Shown piece after piece: positions 26,659-36,623 of a stretch of 64,000 nt of DNA. The notes below the pieces were generated by a model. It made no database searches, was not told the origin of the DNA, and worked only from the letters and a program-made list of their open reading frames with translations. The DNA is taken from positions 496,001 through 560,000 of the forward strand of contig NZ_BIFS01000002.1 of NCBI RefSeq assembly GCF_003967555.1, read 5' to 3'. This stretch comes from Dictyobacter kobayashii (lineage in GTDB: Bacteria; Chloroflexota; Ktedonobacteria; Ktedonobacterales; Ktedonobacteraceae). Both the position numbers and the translations under genes were made by a program. Within the stretch, counting starts at the first letter, position 1. Each line of letters starts with the position of its first letter.

Positions 26659-26883
26659 TCTCAAGTTAATGGTGGATCGGCATTGTAATTGGCAACATAT
26701 GTAGTCAGTGACTCAATTGTAATGTTGGACTCAAACGGAGGAGAAGAGATCACTATCAATACCCTGCATAAGATACAACTTGATAGAGATATCTTTATCC
26801 TCCTGGTTACAACCCCCTTTATTCCTTCGCTGTAGAGAAAATTTTGCATCTTACGAAAAGTCGTAGATAGGTTGGTATAGAAT

Positions 26884-29010
26884 ATGCAACCAAAATTTAA
26901 GTCCGAGACCTGCTACATCCCGATACGCAGTGGGATCTATCTTCGTAATAATCATGGTGGGCTCTGGCTTAAAGGCGAAAGTTTACATCGCTTATTGGAG
27001 CATCTTGTCCCTACCCTTGATGGGCATGCCACTCTTGAAGAGATAACGGATGGATTAGATATCAGCAGAAAAAAAATGATTACAAATCTCATTGAGAAAT
27101 TAAGTGCCCATCGTTTTCTTCAAGATGTAAGCCAGGATCAAACGCGAGACTTATCTCCATTAGAATTGGAAACGTATTCCTCAGATCTTGCTTTTATCGA
27201 ATCTTTTCAAAACTCTGCGGCCCATAGATTTGAGCATTTTCGCAACCAGCGTCTACTTATTATTGGCTCTGGCCTCTGTTTCTCTTCGCTTATACATGCA
27301 AGCCTGCAACGGGGTATAAAGGTTATTGGCGCTATTATGGCTCAGGCAAACAACGCCGAAGCAGGACAACAAGCTCTATTTTACACTAACGATCCCGAAC
27401 AAACGGTGCAATTGCTAACTGTACGGTCCTGGGATGATGAGATCGAGTTGCGAGATATCATGCAGACCTATGACACCATTCTTCTTATTTCTGACCGACC
27501 ACTACTGGCCCGGCTATTAAATAGGTTATGCGTCAGACAAAAGAAAATATTTATTCCAGCTATCATGATTAATAATCATGCCTGGGTTGGTCCATTGGTA
27601 CATCCAAAAATAGAAGCCTGCTGGGAGTGCGCCTGGCGACGCCTGCAATCCAATCTGGCCTCACGCTCAGGAGAGCTACCACATTATGAATTTTCTGAGC
27701 AAACGCTGACTGATCCCAACCTTTCTCTGACCAGATCAGCGGCTAGCATAATTGCCAATAGACTCGTTTTTGAGGTTTTTAAATACTTCACGCACATTGG
27801 CTATCCCCAAACTTCCGGACAGTTAATTGATATTGATCTCGCAACGTTCCAGAGTAAGAGCCATTCATTTCTTTCTCATCATCATTGCCTGACCGACCAA
27901 CATCCAATCCTACCAACGGCACAACAATTTCTTGAGCAGGTTGAGCACTTACAGCACAGGTCCCCAATCAACACTGAGGCTTTTCTTGATGCAATCGCTC
28001 GTTATACAGACGAGAAGCTCGGACTTTTTACTTCACCGGATGCAGAAGATTTTGTCCAGGTCCCCCTGGGGGTTTATAGAGTGCAGATCACCAATCCGAT
28101 GCTTATAGCTGGTCCACAAGAGCCGCTAGCTGTCGTAGCAGCCTCTATAAACACGACATCTGCCAGGCTGCGTGCTTGCCAGGAAGCCTGTGAATATTAC
28201 ATGGCAGAGGTGGTGGATCAGAGACGCTTGCTGACCCTTGAGCAAGTACAACAGCAAGCATTATCCACCATAACAACTGCTCAATTGGTTGATCCATCAC
28301 CTGCACAGACAACAAATAAACTGTGGACCTGGGCGCTGAATCTACATACCAACCAGGCATGTGTTGTGCCTGCCGAGCAGGTCTTCTACTCGCTACACCA
28401 TAACAAGCGAGCAACAGTACATCAACGTGGCATTGCATCAGGAATGAACTGGGATGAAGCAGTCTGCCTGACATTATTAGATTGGTGCCGCTACCTCACC
28501 ATTGAACGATTGTCAGCGTCACCCCATCCATATCCACAGGTTGATCTCGCCAGCACTCTTATGACAGCAGAAGGTAGGCATCTCTATCGGCTCTTGCAGA
28601 TTGCAGTAGAGCAGTTTACGGTCTACGATGTAACGGGCACATTACAAGTTCCAACTTTTGCTATCTGTGTGGAAGGAAAAGTCATTGCTTACAGTACACA
28701 TTGCGATGTGGCGCTGGCTTTGAGCCATGGGCTGGAGCAAGCCTTACAGCAGTATCAATCAGTACAGTTCCAGCAACCCGAGTATGCAATTGTTCCCGTA
28801 CCAGATTTACCTGGGGCCTTACGTGGTAAACAGGTATATATACCAGAATACACATTGCCCGAAGCATGGTCGGCTCGCCTGGGATGGTTGATACGCACCT
28901 TGCAAGCCCATAATTTACGCGCCTTTGTGGTGCCGCTGGACCATGATCCGGCCCTGACACAAGCCTTTCCCTATATCATGCGTGCTCTCTTGAGCCGAGC
29001 AGAGGTGTAG
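26884..29010 (+). CDS. TOMM leader-binding F protein (Ocin-ThiF-like)
   Basis: 708 aa. The first 85 residues have the winged-helix RRE (PqqD-like) pattern, with IYLRNNHGGLWLKG followed by the helix LHRLLEHLVPTLDG. Then a ThiF/E1-like region (about 115-330) with LLIIGSGLCFS and a CWEC motif at about 245. The C-terminal half matches no catalytic motif I can name. In heterocycloanthracin-type clusters the corresponding F protein binds the leader and activates a fused cyclodehydratase, and the same pair is found here, the next start being 1 nt after this stop. Cytoplasmic. Confidence 0.85.
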   Translation: MQPKFKSETCYIPIRSGIYLRNNHGGLWLKGESLHRLLEHLVPTLDGHATLEEITDGLDISRKKMITNLIEKLSAHRFLQDVSQDQTRDLSPLELETYSSDLAFIESFQNSAAHRFEHFRNQRLLIIGSGLCFSSLIHASLQRGIKVIGAIMAQANNAEAGQQALFYTNDPEQTVQLLTVRSWDDEIELRDIMQTYDTILLISDRPLLARLLNRLCVRQKKIFIPAIMINNHAWVGPLVHPKIEACWECAWRRLQSNLASRSGELPHYEFSEQTLTDPNLSLTRSAASIIANRLVFEVFKYFTHIGYPQTSGQLIDIDLATFQSKSHSFLSHHHCLTDQHPILPTAQQFLEQVEHLQHRSPINTEAFLDAIARYTDEKLGLFTSPDAEDFVQVPLGVYRVQITNPMLIAGPQEPLAVVAASINTTSARLRACQEACEYYMAEVVDQRRLLTLEQVQQQALSTITTAQLVDPSPAQTTNKLWTWALNLHTNQACVVPAEQVFYSLHHNKRATVHQRGIASGMNWDEAVCLTLLDWCRYLTIERLSASPHPYPQVDLASTLMTAEGRHLYRLLQIAVEQFTVYDVTGTLQVPTFAICVEGKVIAYSTHCDVALALSHGLEQALQQYQSVQFQQPEYAIVPVPDLPGALRGKQVYIPEYTLPEAWSARLGWLIRTLQAHNLRAFVVPLDHDPALTQAFPYIMRALLSRAEV

Positions 29011-29011
29011 C

Positions 29012-31051
29012 ATGAATAATGATTCGCTGGGCATCCAAACAAAACACACCATTGGCCTGGTTGGACAGGGAAATATCACCAGGAGCATACAACAACATCT
29101 AGAAGAGAGCCTGTATCGAATTATCTCGTTAACGCCAGAGGATAGCACCCCACAACTCACAACCTGCGGCCTGATTGTCTATTGCAGCGATACCTGGGCT
29201 CCTCAAATACTTCAACAGATAAATCGTCGCTGCCTGCTAGCACATACACCACTGCTGCCTGTGTATACCCAATTTGGCGAGGCTATTATTGGACCCTGCG
29301 TCGTTCCAGACGAAAAAGGCTGTTCGAGTTGCGCTGAGTTACACAAATTCGGAGCCACTTATGCTGAAGCGGAACGTGAACTGGTGTATCAGTATCTCTA
29401 CCATGAAAATATGGCGCTCACCGCGCAACCCTGGCTCTCATCATTCAGCCTGGAAATGCTGGCCATACTGGTAGTTGAAGAAATTAGCGCCTATTTCCAG
29501 CGGCCAGACCAACTACAGACCCACGGGGCGCTATTGACAATCTCATTGGAAACTCTGGATTGTCAAAGACATGCTTTTCTACCTTTGTCGTCCTGCCCAG
29601 ATTGTGGTGAACGATCCAACGATACAGCGAAGCAGGCTGTCATTACGCCGCAGTCATGCCTGAAGCCAGATGCTTTTACGTATCGTACACAATCACCATC
29701 AGCCAGCGCTGAACAAATTTTCTCAGCCTATGTTGATGAACGGGTTGGATTGGTCCATTCACTCATCGTCGAGCATAATAATGAGCTTCCGATTGCTTCG
29801 TCTCAGGTGCTTTATGAAGTGCAAGATGGAACAGACACAAACCAGGGCACTGGCTGTACGTTATGCGCTCAACAGAGTAAGGTTATTTCTGTTTTAGAAA
29901 GCATCGAACGTTATGCGGGCTTGTATCCTAGAAGCAAGCGCTCAATGGTGCAAGCGAGTTACCATCAACTGATCCAGCAAGCTCAACCTGTACTTGATCC
30001 AACAACACTGGGGCTCCCTGGTCCAGACATCAATGAACAACACAATCACCATCATTGCAATCAACATGTACCCTATCATCATGACCTGGAGTTTAATTGG
30101 GTCTGGGGCTATTCCTTTCAACATCAATCTCCCATCCTTGTTCCGGAACACTGCGTCTATTATGGAATTACGCCGACCAAAGAGAACCCTGCCTTTGTGT
30201 ATGAGATATCCAATGGCTGCGCTCTAGGGAATAATCTGGAAGAGGCTATCTTCCATGGCTGCCTTGAGGTGGTAGAGCGCGATGCCTTTCTGCTTACCTG
30301 GTATGCGCAAGCGGGTCTGCCGCGCCTGGATATTCATACAGTGACAGATCCCACCGTTCGTTTACTTGTTGAACGCCTGGAGTACCAATCTGGCTATACA
30401 GTATATGTGTGGAATGCGACACTGGATCATGCCGTTCCATGCCTCTGCTTGCTGGGTATAGATGAACAGAATCGTGAAGGGATGCCTAAAGTCCATGCCA
30501 TGGCTGGCTCACATCCACATCCAGAGCAAGCCTTATTCAGGGGCCTGCGGGAACTCATAGCTTCTATGCCATTCTCTGCTGCAACATATCAACACGAAAG
30601 AGCACAAGCACTTGAAATGCTGGAGAATTCTAGCCTGGTCAAAGCAATGCATGATCATCCATTAGTCTATTATTTGCCCGAAGCTTTTGATCGGCTTGAC
30701 TTCTTATGCCATACACAACGCAAACAAACCTTTCAGGAAGCTTTTGACACTTTCTATCGTCAGCCGCCAGAGCAGTTGGATTTGAAAGATGACCTTGCAC
30801 AACTTATTCAGTATTATCTCAAGCGAGGCATCGATACTATCGTAGTCGACCAGACAGCGCCAGAGCATATTCCCTGTGGTTTGCGCTGTGTAAAAATACT
30901 CATGCCCGGCATGTTACCGATGACATTTGGACAGCACAATCGTCGTGTGACAGGCTTTAGCCGCCTGCATCAGCTACCCTATACACTGGGATACCAGGAT
31001 CACCCTCTCACCGAGGCCGAGATCAATCCACATCCCCATCCATTTTTTTAA
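29012..31051 (+). CDS. Fused E1-like/YcaO azoline cyclodehydratase
   Basis: 679 aa. N-terminal E1-like half (about 1-230) with two zinc-type pairs, CSSC (about 104) and CPDC (about 194). The C-terminal YcaO domain (about 240-679) has the ATP/Mg motifs SVLESIERYAG (about 293) and EVVERDAF (about 415), and ends in HPHPFF, a Pro-rich terminus like the PxPxP tails needed for catalysis in azoline-forming YcaOs. Expected to use ATP to turn core Cys into thiazolines, with the F protein presenting the leader. Translationally coupled to the F gene. Confidence 0.92.
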   Translation: MNNDSLGIQTKHTIGLVGQGNITRSIQQHLEESLYRIISLTPEDSTPQLTTCGLIVYCSDTWAPQILQQINRRCLLAHTPLLPVYTQFGEAIIGPCVVPDEKGCSSCAELHKFGATYAEAERELVYQYLYHENMALTAQPWLSSFSLEMLAILVVEEISAYFQRPDQLQTHGALLTISLETLDCQRHAFLPLSSCPDCGERSNDTAKQAVITPQSCLKPDAFTYRTQSPSASAEQIFSAYVDERVGLVHSLIVEHNNELPIASSQVLYEVQDGTDTNQGTGCTLCAQQSKVISVLESIERYAGLYPRSKRSMVQASYHQLIQQAQPVLDPTTLGLPGPDINEQHNHHHCNQHVPYHHDLEFNWVWGYSFQHQSPILVPEHCVYYGITPTKENPAFVYEISNGCALGNNLEEAIFHGCLEVVERDAFLLTWYAQAGLPRLDIHTVTDPTVRLLVERLEYQSGYTVYVWNATLDHAVPCLCLLGIDEQNREGMPKVHAMAGSHPHPEQALFRGLRELIASMPFSAATYQHERAQALEMLENSSLVKAMHDHPLVYYLPEAFDRLDFLCHTQRKQTFQEAFDTFYRQPPEQLDLKDDLAQLIQYYLKRGIDTIVVDQTAPEHIPCGLRCVKILMPGMLPMTFGQHNRRVTGFSRLHQLPYTLGYQDHPLTEAEINPHPHPFF

Positions 31052-31103
31052 TGCGCTGGTGCCTGTGCGCTGAAATACAGGGACATCCCATAAACCCTAT
31101 CAT

Positions 31104-32549
31104 CTATGATTCCAGGGTCGCTTTGCTACCCAGCGTAAACTCTCCCACGGAAGTTTCCTGGAAATAATCAGATCCGATTAATTTTGAGAATAGATCCGCG
31201 TCACCGGCGCCCAGTGCGCAAGGAGCCAGTTGCATAGCGGTGGCCACCAGGTACATGGTGTCATAAAGCACTCCAACATCTTTCAGTATCAAGGCATAGG
31301 CTATACTTTGATATTTCCATGAAACCCTTTGAAAACGGGCGGCCAGCGTAATTAATACTTGCAGCTGATCACAGTCCCCCATCGATTGGCAGGCATCGAT
31401 CAACAACCTTTCGGTATCCTGATCTGTCTCTCGGATCAAGGCCAGGGCATGCTTTAATGGATCATACCAGTAGAGTCCTGGAGGAAGGCCTGCGCAATGA
31501 TCAATTGTCAGGTAAAATTCGATTTCATAACTGGCGCCCCCACCGGGGTAAGGTCTTTTTGACAGTTCACTACCCTCTCCATATATATAGGTTGCTTTGA
31601 CGCGCGCAACACGATAGAGGAACTCGCTGAGTTGGTCAAGCGTAATCGGCTGCTTATCATATGTGCGTATAGAGCAGCGCTCCTCCATCACGGTCGCAAA
31701 AGGGGGATCTACACTACAGATACGCGCCATATCTGGTTGTGGCAATTGTAGCGTGACTGGCCATTGGGACTGCTTCACGACTGGTTGGGGTTGAATCTGA
31801 TGTAGAAAACGATAGGTTCCACCCACCATATTATTATGTCTACCTACCCGGCTGCGGCTGTGAAATAACAGATCGTGAAATTCCCATTGCCGTAAAGCTT
31901 CGTTACTATCTTCCCCGAGTCGACCATCATCCCTGGTGGCGGCCGCGAAGTTGCCCATCAGCAGCAGTGCGACTATACTTGCCACAAGGTCGAGCTCCTC
32001 TTCTCCCAGGGCCCGAGCCAGTTCGGGTGGAGTCATGGCTGTACCAAGCTGATAAACCAGGGTAGCAACAAGTGGAGCATGCAATTGGATACAGGCATGC
32101 GCGAGTGGCGATTCCAGATACTGCAATCCATCCTCACCCCGGTGCAGATAAGCAAAACGCGACATCCGATATACTTGCTCAACCTTAATGTTTATCCACT
32201 GATGCTGGAAGGAGATTGACATGGGATATAGGCTCGCCAGTGGCATGGTATCAGCCGTTCTTCCCACACATATATGGACCATCTGATGGCGCAGCAGACT
32301 GGAGATATAACGATAAAAAGTAGTCAGCTGGCTCTCCTCATGGGCAGCATAAATAGCTTCATTGATCCATTGCATGGAACATGGTGTATGTTCAAGCCTC
32401 CTCAGTACGTCATGAAGTCCAGGACTGAGGCGAGAAATAGTAATCTGGAAGAAAGGCGAGTGGACAACCAGGTTGTCGCCCTCCTCGCGCATCTCTGTGC
32501 CCTCGGTTAAACAATAAAATATATGTGTAGATGTCGTGATAAGGCCCAT
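31104..32549 (-). CDS. SagB-type FMN azoline dehydrogenase
   Basis: 481 aa. The C-terminal 220 residues form a nitroreductase-like SagB/ThcOx domain, with ERCSIRTYDKQPIT, the RPYPGGGASYEIEFYL motif, PGLYWYDP and a SIAYALILKDVG helix. The N-terminal 260 residues are the less conserved extension found in many SagB proteins. It would oxidise azolines to azoles with FMN. It is convergent with the cyclodehydratase, 52 bp between stops, so it is in the cluster but not the same transcript. GAGGAG precedes the ATG. Confidence 0.88.
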   Translation of the reverse strand: MGLITTSTHIFYCLTEGTEMREEGDNLVVHSPFFQITISRLSPGLHDVLRRLEHTPCSMQWINEAIYAAHEESQLTTFYRYISSLLRHQMVHICVGRTADTMPLASLYPMSISFQHQWINIKVEQVYRMSRFAYLHRGEDGLQYLESPLAHACIQLHAPLVATLVYQLGTAMTPPELARALGEEELDLVASIVALLLMGNFAAATRDDGRLGEDSNEALRQWEFHDLLFHSRSRVGRHNNMVGGTYRFLHQIQPQPVVKQSQWPVTLQLPQPDMARICSVDPPFATVMEERCSIRTYDKQPITLDQLSEFLYRVARVKATYIYGEGSELSKRPYPGGGASYEIEFYLTIDHCAGLPPGLYWYDPLKHALALIRETDQDTERLLIDACQSMGDCDQLQVLITLAARFQRVSWKYQSIAYALILKDVGVLYDTMYLVATAMQLAPCALGAGDADLFSKLIGSDYFQETSVGEFTLGSKATLES

Positions 32550-32730
32550 AACCTACTCCTCTCAGCAAACACAACAGCCCCTCAGCTTTTCCCTATATCC
32601 TCAGAGCAGATCCTAGCAACAACATGTCTAATCCATTTAAAGAACGTTGGATTAATAGCCATGGAGGCATAATGCACAATGCAGCAATAAGTCGCTGCGG
32701 ATATTTTGTGCTTGACAGCACATGATCACA

Positions 32731-32780
32731 AGAAACGGGGATGCCGCTGTGATTACTTGTACAGCGACATCCCCATTTCT
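32731..32780 (-). terminator. Terminator of the alpha-galactosidase gene
   Basis: AGAAACGGGGATG-CCGCTGT pairs with ACAGCG-ACATCCCCATTTCT across a 10-nt loop, 20 bp past the stop of the gene at 32802. The remaining 32550-32730 shows nothing else. Confidence 0.7.
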
Positions 32781-32801
32781 TTCAGGATTAAACCAGCGCA
32801 T

Positions 32802-34982
32802 CTAGACAACGATGCGGTCGAGATCTACGGTCCAGCCGGAGGGACTGGCTAAACTGATGGTGTTAGTACCAGCGTTCAAGGTAACGGTAGTAGTTATGGC
32901 CTGGACATAATTCCAGTTGTTATCATTAGTACCATGGAAGTTGATAGTCGATGCAACGGTGCCGTTCACGCTAAGCTGGCCAGATCTACCTGTATCTCCA
33001 TCTATATAATACAGAGTCAGGGTATAGTCGCCGGCACTGTTCGCATGGACGTTATTCACCTGCACATATGCACCATTGCCAATGTTTCCTATTTTATGTC
33101 CACCTGAGCAGGCACTACAATTAACTACACTGGCGCTACCACCAAGAGTATTGCCGGACGCTTCGGCCTCATAAGAGACAGCGCCCGTACTCACTACAAT
33201 CCGATCAATGTCAGGCGCCCAGCCAGATGAGCTGAAGATTTTAATGCTATTGCTTCCTACATGCAAGCTGACCGCTATATTCATACTCTGAACAGTGTCC
33301 CAATTGTTATTGTTAGTGCCATGGAAATTCAAGGTTGTTGCCGAGCCCCCATTCACGCTCAGTTGCGCGGACCTGCCTGTATCTCCATCGATGTAATATA
33401 CACTGATGGTTGCAGTGCCAGCACTGTTTGCGTAGATGTTGTTCAACTGCACATATGCACCGCTCCCAATATTGCCGACTTTCTGGCCACCAGAACAGGC
33501 GCTACAACTAACAACACTGGCTCCTCCGCCAATTGAATTATCGGCGGACTCAGCTTCATAGGACAGTGTGCTGGTATTACCAGGGATGATCCTTAACAGA
33601 CGGGAGGCATGCGCGCCAAGCGTAGCGCTAAAATTATTATTGAAGCTACCCAGTTCGCTATGGCTCCACAGATCACGTACTGTGGCACTACCACTAAAAC
33701 CCAGCTCGCTCCAGTTAGCAGTAACGGTCGCGCTGGAGCTGTCAAGATTGAAGAGAGCAACGGTGTAACTGCCATCAGTATTATTAGCGAACCAGACCTG
33801 CTGGTTGGAGGCTTGCGAAACCGGATGCGCTGCATGACCAGACTGGTCGACCGCGATCACTTCGTCATTGGTCAGTAATGAGGTGCCATAACTATCCACT
33901 TGGGTGAGATCATCTCCTGTATAGAGTGGCGCAGACTCAATCGCCCATAAGGTCATATATGTCTGACGCTCATCCTGCGAGATGCCATCCATCGTTCCAC
34001 TGCCAATGTCCAGTGAGTCCAGGTCATTCCAGCTTCCAGGGCCGGCACTATTGATCCAGGGGACAACATCATTGAAGCGTGCTTTGATTGATTTATTCCA
34101 GGTCACCAACGAGCTACAATAGCACTCAACATCAGTATCGATACGCCAACCATTGGCATATTGTTGCCAGGTACTGAGATAATTATGATCTAAAGACCAG
34201 GAAAGCTCTAACCAGATTGCACGCCCACTCTGTTGAAGTGCCAGAGACCATGCCTGGACGTCGGGGCGATTATCAGATGAGTTAACGCTCTGATCGGAAC
34301 CGGGTGTGACGCCGTCCAGTTTTAGAAAATCAACGCCCCAGGAGGCAAACTGGTTGGCAATCGAGTTGATGTAGGCCTGAGCACAGGGATTTGTATAATC
34401 AATCGCGTAGTTCCCTAGCCAGCCATCAGTTTTGGTGAGCGGCTTCACCACAATATCTTGCGCGTGGCAGCTTGTGCCATAAATAGGATAATTTTGATTG
34501 TAAACCTGGACATCCATGCCGGGATTATAATAGATACCAAGCTTTTGACCATTGTTATGCACATAGGTAGCGATATCCGAAATGCCTGCGGGAAAACGAC
34601 TGGCATCTGGACTGGGTCGCCCATAACTATCAAATTCAGTCTTCCAATTGCTATCCATCCACCAGCCTGCATCAATATTGATATCCTGGTAGCCATGGGA
34701 TTGCAGTTTCTGATGCATAACATCCGATTGAGCCTTGACATGAGCGGCGTTGAGCCAGATGGTGTTATAGCCACTATAATTAGTAGATTCCAGACTCCAA
34801 CTACTCCAACCCATATACGGTTTCTGACCCACACCATTGCTGATTGTGGATGGCCTGTGTATGATCTGGCTGCTGGCATGAGCAGCAGTGGCATGATCTG
34901 GAGCAATAAACAAGATGCCAGTTATGAAAAATGCACACAAAACGACGGCGATGAGGCGCAAAAGGTTCTGATGTAGATACAT
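32802..34982 (-). CDS. Secreted GH27 alpha-galactosidase with two CBM35-like modules
   Basis: 726 aa from the ATG at 34982 (AAGGA upstream), giving a clean signal peptide ending near DHATAAHA; longer starts at 35030 and 35075 are possible. GH27 domain: PYMGWSSW start, DAGWW, FLKLDG with the nucleophile Asp (about residue 220) and WRIDTDV with the acid/base Asp (about 281), then a beta-sandwich. Two tandem C-terminal modules (about 500-600 and 603-726), each opening YEAE and including CSACSGG and FHGTN, look like CBM35 sugar-binding domains and resemble each other closely. Releases alpha-galactose from oligo- or polysaccharides outside the cell. Lies downstream of a ROK regulator. Confidence 0.92.
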   Translation of the reverse strand: MYLHQNLLRLIAVVLCAFFITGILFIAPDHATAAHASSQIIHRPSTISNGVGQKPYMGWSSWSLESTNYSGYNTIWLNAAHVKAQSDVMHQKLQSHGYQDINIDAGWWMDSNWKTEFDSYGRPSPDASRFPAGISDIATYVHNNGQKLGIYYNPGMDVQVYNQNYPIYGTSCHAQDIVVKPLTKTDGWLGNYAIDYTNPCAQAYINSIANQFASWGVDFLKLDGVTPGSDQSVNSSDNRPDVQAWSLALQQSGRAIWLELSWSLDHNYLSTWQQYANGWRIDTDVECYCSSLVTWNKSIKARFNDVVPWINSAGPGSWNDLDSLDIGSGTMDGISQDERQTYMTLWAIESAPLYTGDDLTQVDSYGTSLLTNDEVIAVDQSGHAAHPVSQASNQQVWFANNTDGSYTVALFNLDSSSATVTANWSELGFSGSATVRDLWSHSELGSFNNNFSATLGAHASRLLRIIPGNTSTLSYEAESADNSIGGGASVVSCSACSGGQKVGNIGSGAYVQLNNIYANSAGTATISVYYIDGDTGRSAQLSVNGGSATTLNFHGTNNNNWDTVQSMNIAVSLHVGSNSIKIFSSSGWAPDIDRIVVSTGAVSYEAEASGNTLGGSASVVNCSACSGGHKIGNIGNGAYVQVNNVHANSAGDYTLTLYYIDGDTGRSGQLSVNGTVASTINFHGTNDNNWNYVQAITTTVTLNAGTNTISLASPSGWTVDLDRIVV

Positions 34983-35141
34983 GATCTTGTCCTTCCCTGG
35001 AAAAGATTGCAAGGTACAGCTATGTTTCATTACATGGCTGCCTTCCTTGTTAAACAACTTGCTTACTATGACCATTTGCGTTTTACGTTAGATGATTAAT
35101 TTCTTCCTTTCTCTCAGTTTTTAATACGTACAAAAATAGAA

Positions 35142-36356
35142 TTAATGGGTATTATCAGCTAATAGAAAAGGTGAGCCAAAGACCTGGCGTAAGACCAGAC
35201 AACCAGCGCCTTGTGCCCAGCGGGTTTCTGCTACTGCTTCGATCACGATTGATAGTTTCTCCCCCAGACTTGAAAATATATGTGCGCGCAATGCGCTATG
35301 CATGACCTCGAACATGAGCGGGTAACTATCCATATTTACACCGGTAAGAATAATACATTCGGGATTGAAAACATTCACCATGGTTGCCAGGCTGATGCCT
35401 AACAACTTACCAGCCTGCATAAAGATCCCAGCTAACCTGCCATCATCATCTGGTTGGGCACGATCATGGATCTGCGCAAGCGTTAATTCATCAGTATCTA
35501 TCGATTCTGTCTGGAATAGTTCGCGATACGACATCAGCAAGCCATTGTCAGAGATGTAGGCCTCCAGGCAGCCACGATTACCGCAGGTACATTGACGACC
35601 TCCAGGAATACATGGCACATGCCCTAGCTCTCCCCCACCTCCGTGTGCCCCACGATACACTTCCCCATTCATCACCATCGCCATCCCAACTCCACGACCT
35701 AGCGTGACTACTAGAAAATGCTGATACTGTTTGCCGCGTCCAAATAACTTCTCATAGCATCCCAGGCAGTTCATGATGTTATCGGTATATACAGGCATCT
35801 GTAATTGTTGCGACAAGGGTTGTGCCACATCCAGTTGGTGCCAATCGTGAATCCAGTTGTCGATACTGCTCCCCGTATCTGCATTGACATATCCAGGCAA
35901 ACCACAACCTAGACCTAGTATTCTGCTGCGAGAAACATTACATGTAAGAAGAAAGTCAGTCACGCCTTGCGAGATCCTGGTAACCACCTGGTTCTGATCA
36001 CGCAGGTCAGCATGCCAGTTCGCGCTGTAAACGACTTCACCGCTCAGATTGAGGAGCGCAAGTGCAATGATATCCGCCTCGACCAGGCTCAATCCAATGA
36101 CATACGCGCCTTCGGGATGCAAGTCCAGAAGTCCAGCTTTGCGTCCCACGCTTGAAGCGGCAGTCCCCTGTTCAATTACAAACTGCTCCTTGAGCAAATC
36201 CGCGGTAATACCTACAACAGTTCCAGTACTCAGACCCGATAGGGTTACCAGCTGGCTACGAGAAACAGGCGCGTGCAGACGAATCAGGTTCAGCAATGTG
36301 CTCTGATTGGCTTCACGCATAACCTTACGATCAACAGGTTTGACGGCTCTGACCAT
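35142..36356 (-). CDS. ROK family (NagC/XylR-type) transcriptional regulator
   Basis: 404 aa from the ATG at 36356, with AAGGG 6 nt upstream; an ATG at 36434 would read through the palindrome and is less likely. An N-terminal winged helix (about 10-75, VSRSQLVTLSGLSTGTVVGI) precedes a ROK domain with the zinc motif CIPGGRQCTCGNRGCLE. Known relatives are sugar-responsive repressors. It lies 160 bp upstream of and co-directional with the alpha-galactosidase, which it may control. Its own start lies inside a large palindrome. Confidence 0.9.
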   Translation of the reverse strand: MVRAVKPVDRKVMREANQSTLLNLIRLHAPVSRSQLVTLSGLSTGTVVGITADLLKEQFVIEQGTAASSVGRKAGLLDLHPEGAYVIGLSLVEADIIALALLNLSGEVVYSANWHADLRDQNQVVTRISQGVTDFLLTCNVSRSRILGLGCGLPGYVNADTGSSIDNWIHDWHQLDVAQPLSQQLQMPVYTDNIMNCLGCYEKLFGRGKQYQHFLVVTLGRGVGMAMVMNGEVYRGAHGGGGELGHVPCIPGGRQCTCGNRGCLEAYISDNGLLMSYRELFQTESIDTDELTLAQIHDRAQPDDDGRLAGIFMQAGKLLGISLATMVNVFNPECIILTGVNMDSYPLMFEVMHSALRAHIFSSLGEKLSIVIEAVAETRWAQGAGCLVLRQVFGSPFLLADNTH

Positions 36357-36412
36357 ATTATCCCTTACAATTAATTCAATCAGTGATTGAATTAATTGTA
36401 AGGGATAATATG
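36354..36412. promoter_or_regulatory. 28-bp-arm palindrome over the ROK gene start
   Basis: Perfect arms CATATTATCCCTTACAATTA...ATTCAATC (36354-36381 and 36385-36412) flank a 3-nt centre AGT. On the minus strand it includes the AAGGG ribosome site and the ATG of the ROK gene. It could be a repressor site for autoregulation, or an RNA hairpin that hides the ribosome site. Confidence 0.7.
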
Positions 36413-36520
36413 CACCTTTGTCAATGTCTATCATCCATTCATGCTCTTAATACCCATATACAAAAGCTGAGTGTTAACCTCATCCAGATGAATATTCTAT
36501 GCTTTCATCAAAACAAAGAG

Positions 36521-36559
36521 GAACGCTTGAACATCGTTGTTTACGATGTTCAAGCGTTC
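36521..36559. terminator. Hairpin after the LLM oxidoreductase gene
   Basis: 17-bp perfect stem GAACGCTTGAACATCGT with loop TGTTT, between the LLM gene stop (36624, minus strand) and the ROK promoter. No strong T-tract, so the terminator role is tentative. Confidence 0.55.
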
Positions 36560-36623
36560 CATTTGCTTGGCTCTATCTTATGATTTTACTAGCAGCATAA
36601 TACATACAGATATGCCTATGTTG

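Noticed and set aside
26215..26664. 149-codon minus-strand frame rich in Met, Thr and Val opposite precursor B
   Set aside because: It is the antisense of the 15-bp repeat; the low-complexity product and lack of ribosome site mark it as a shadow.
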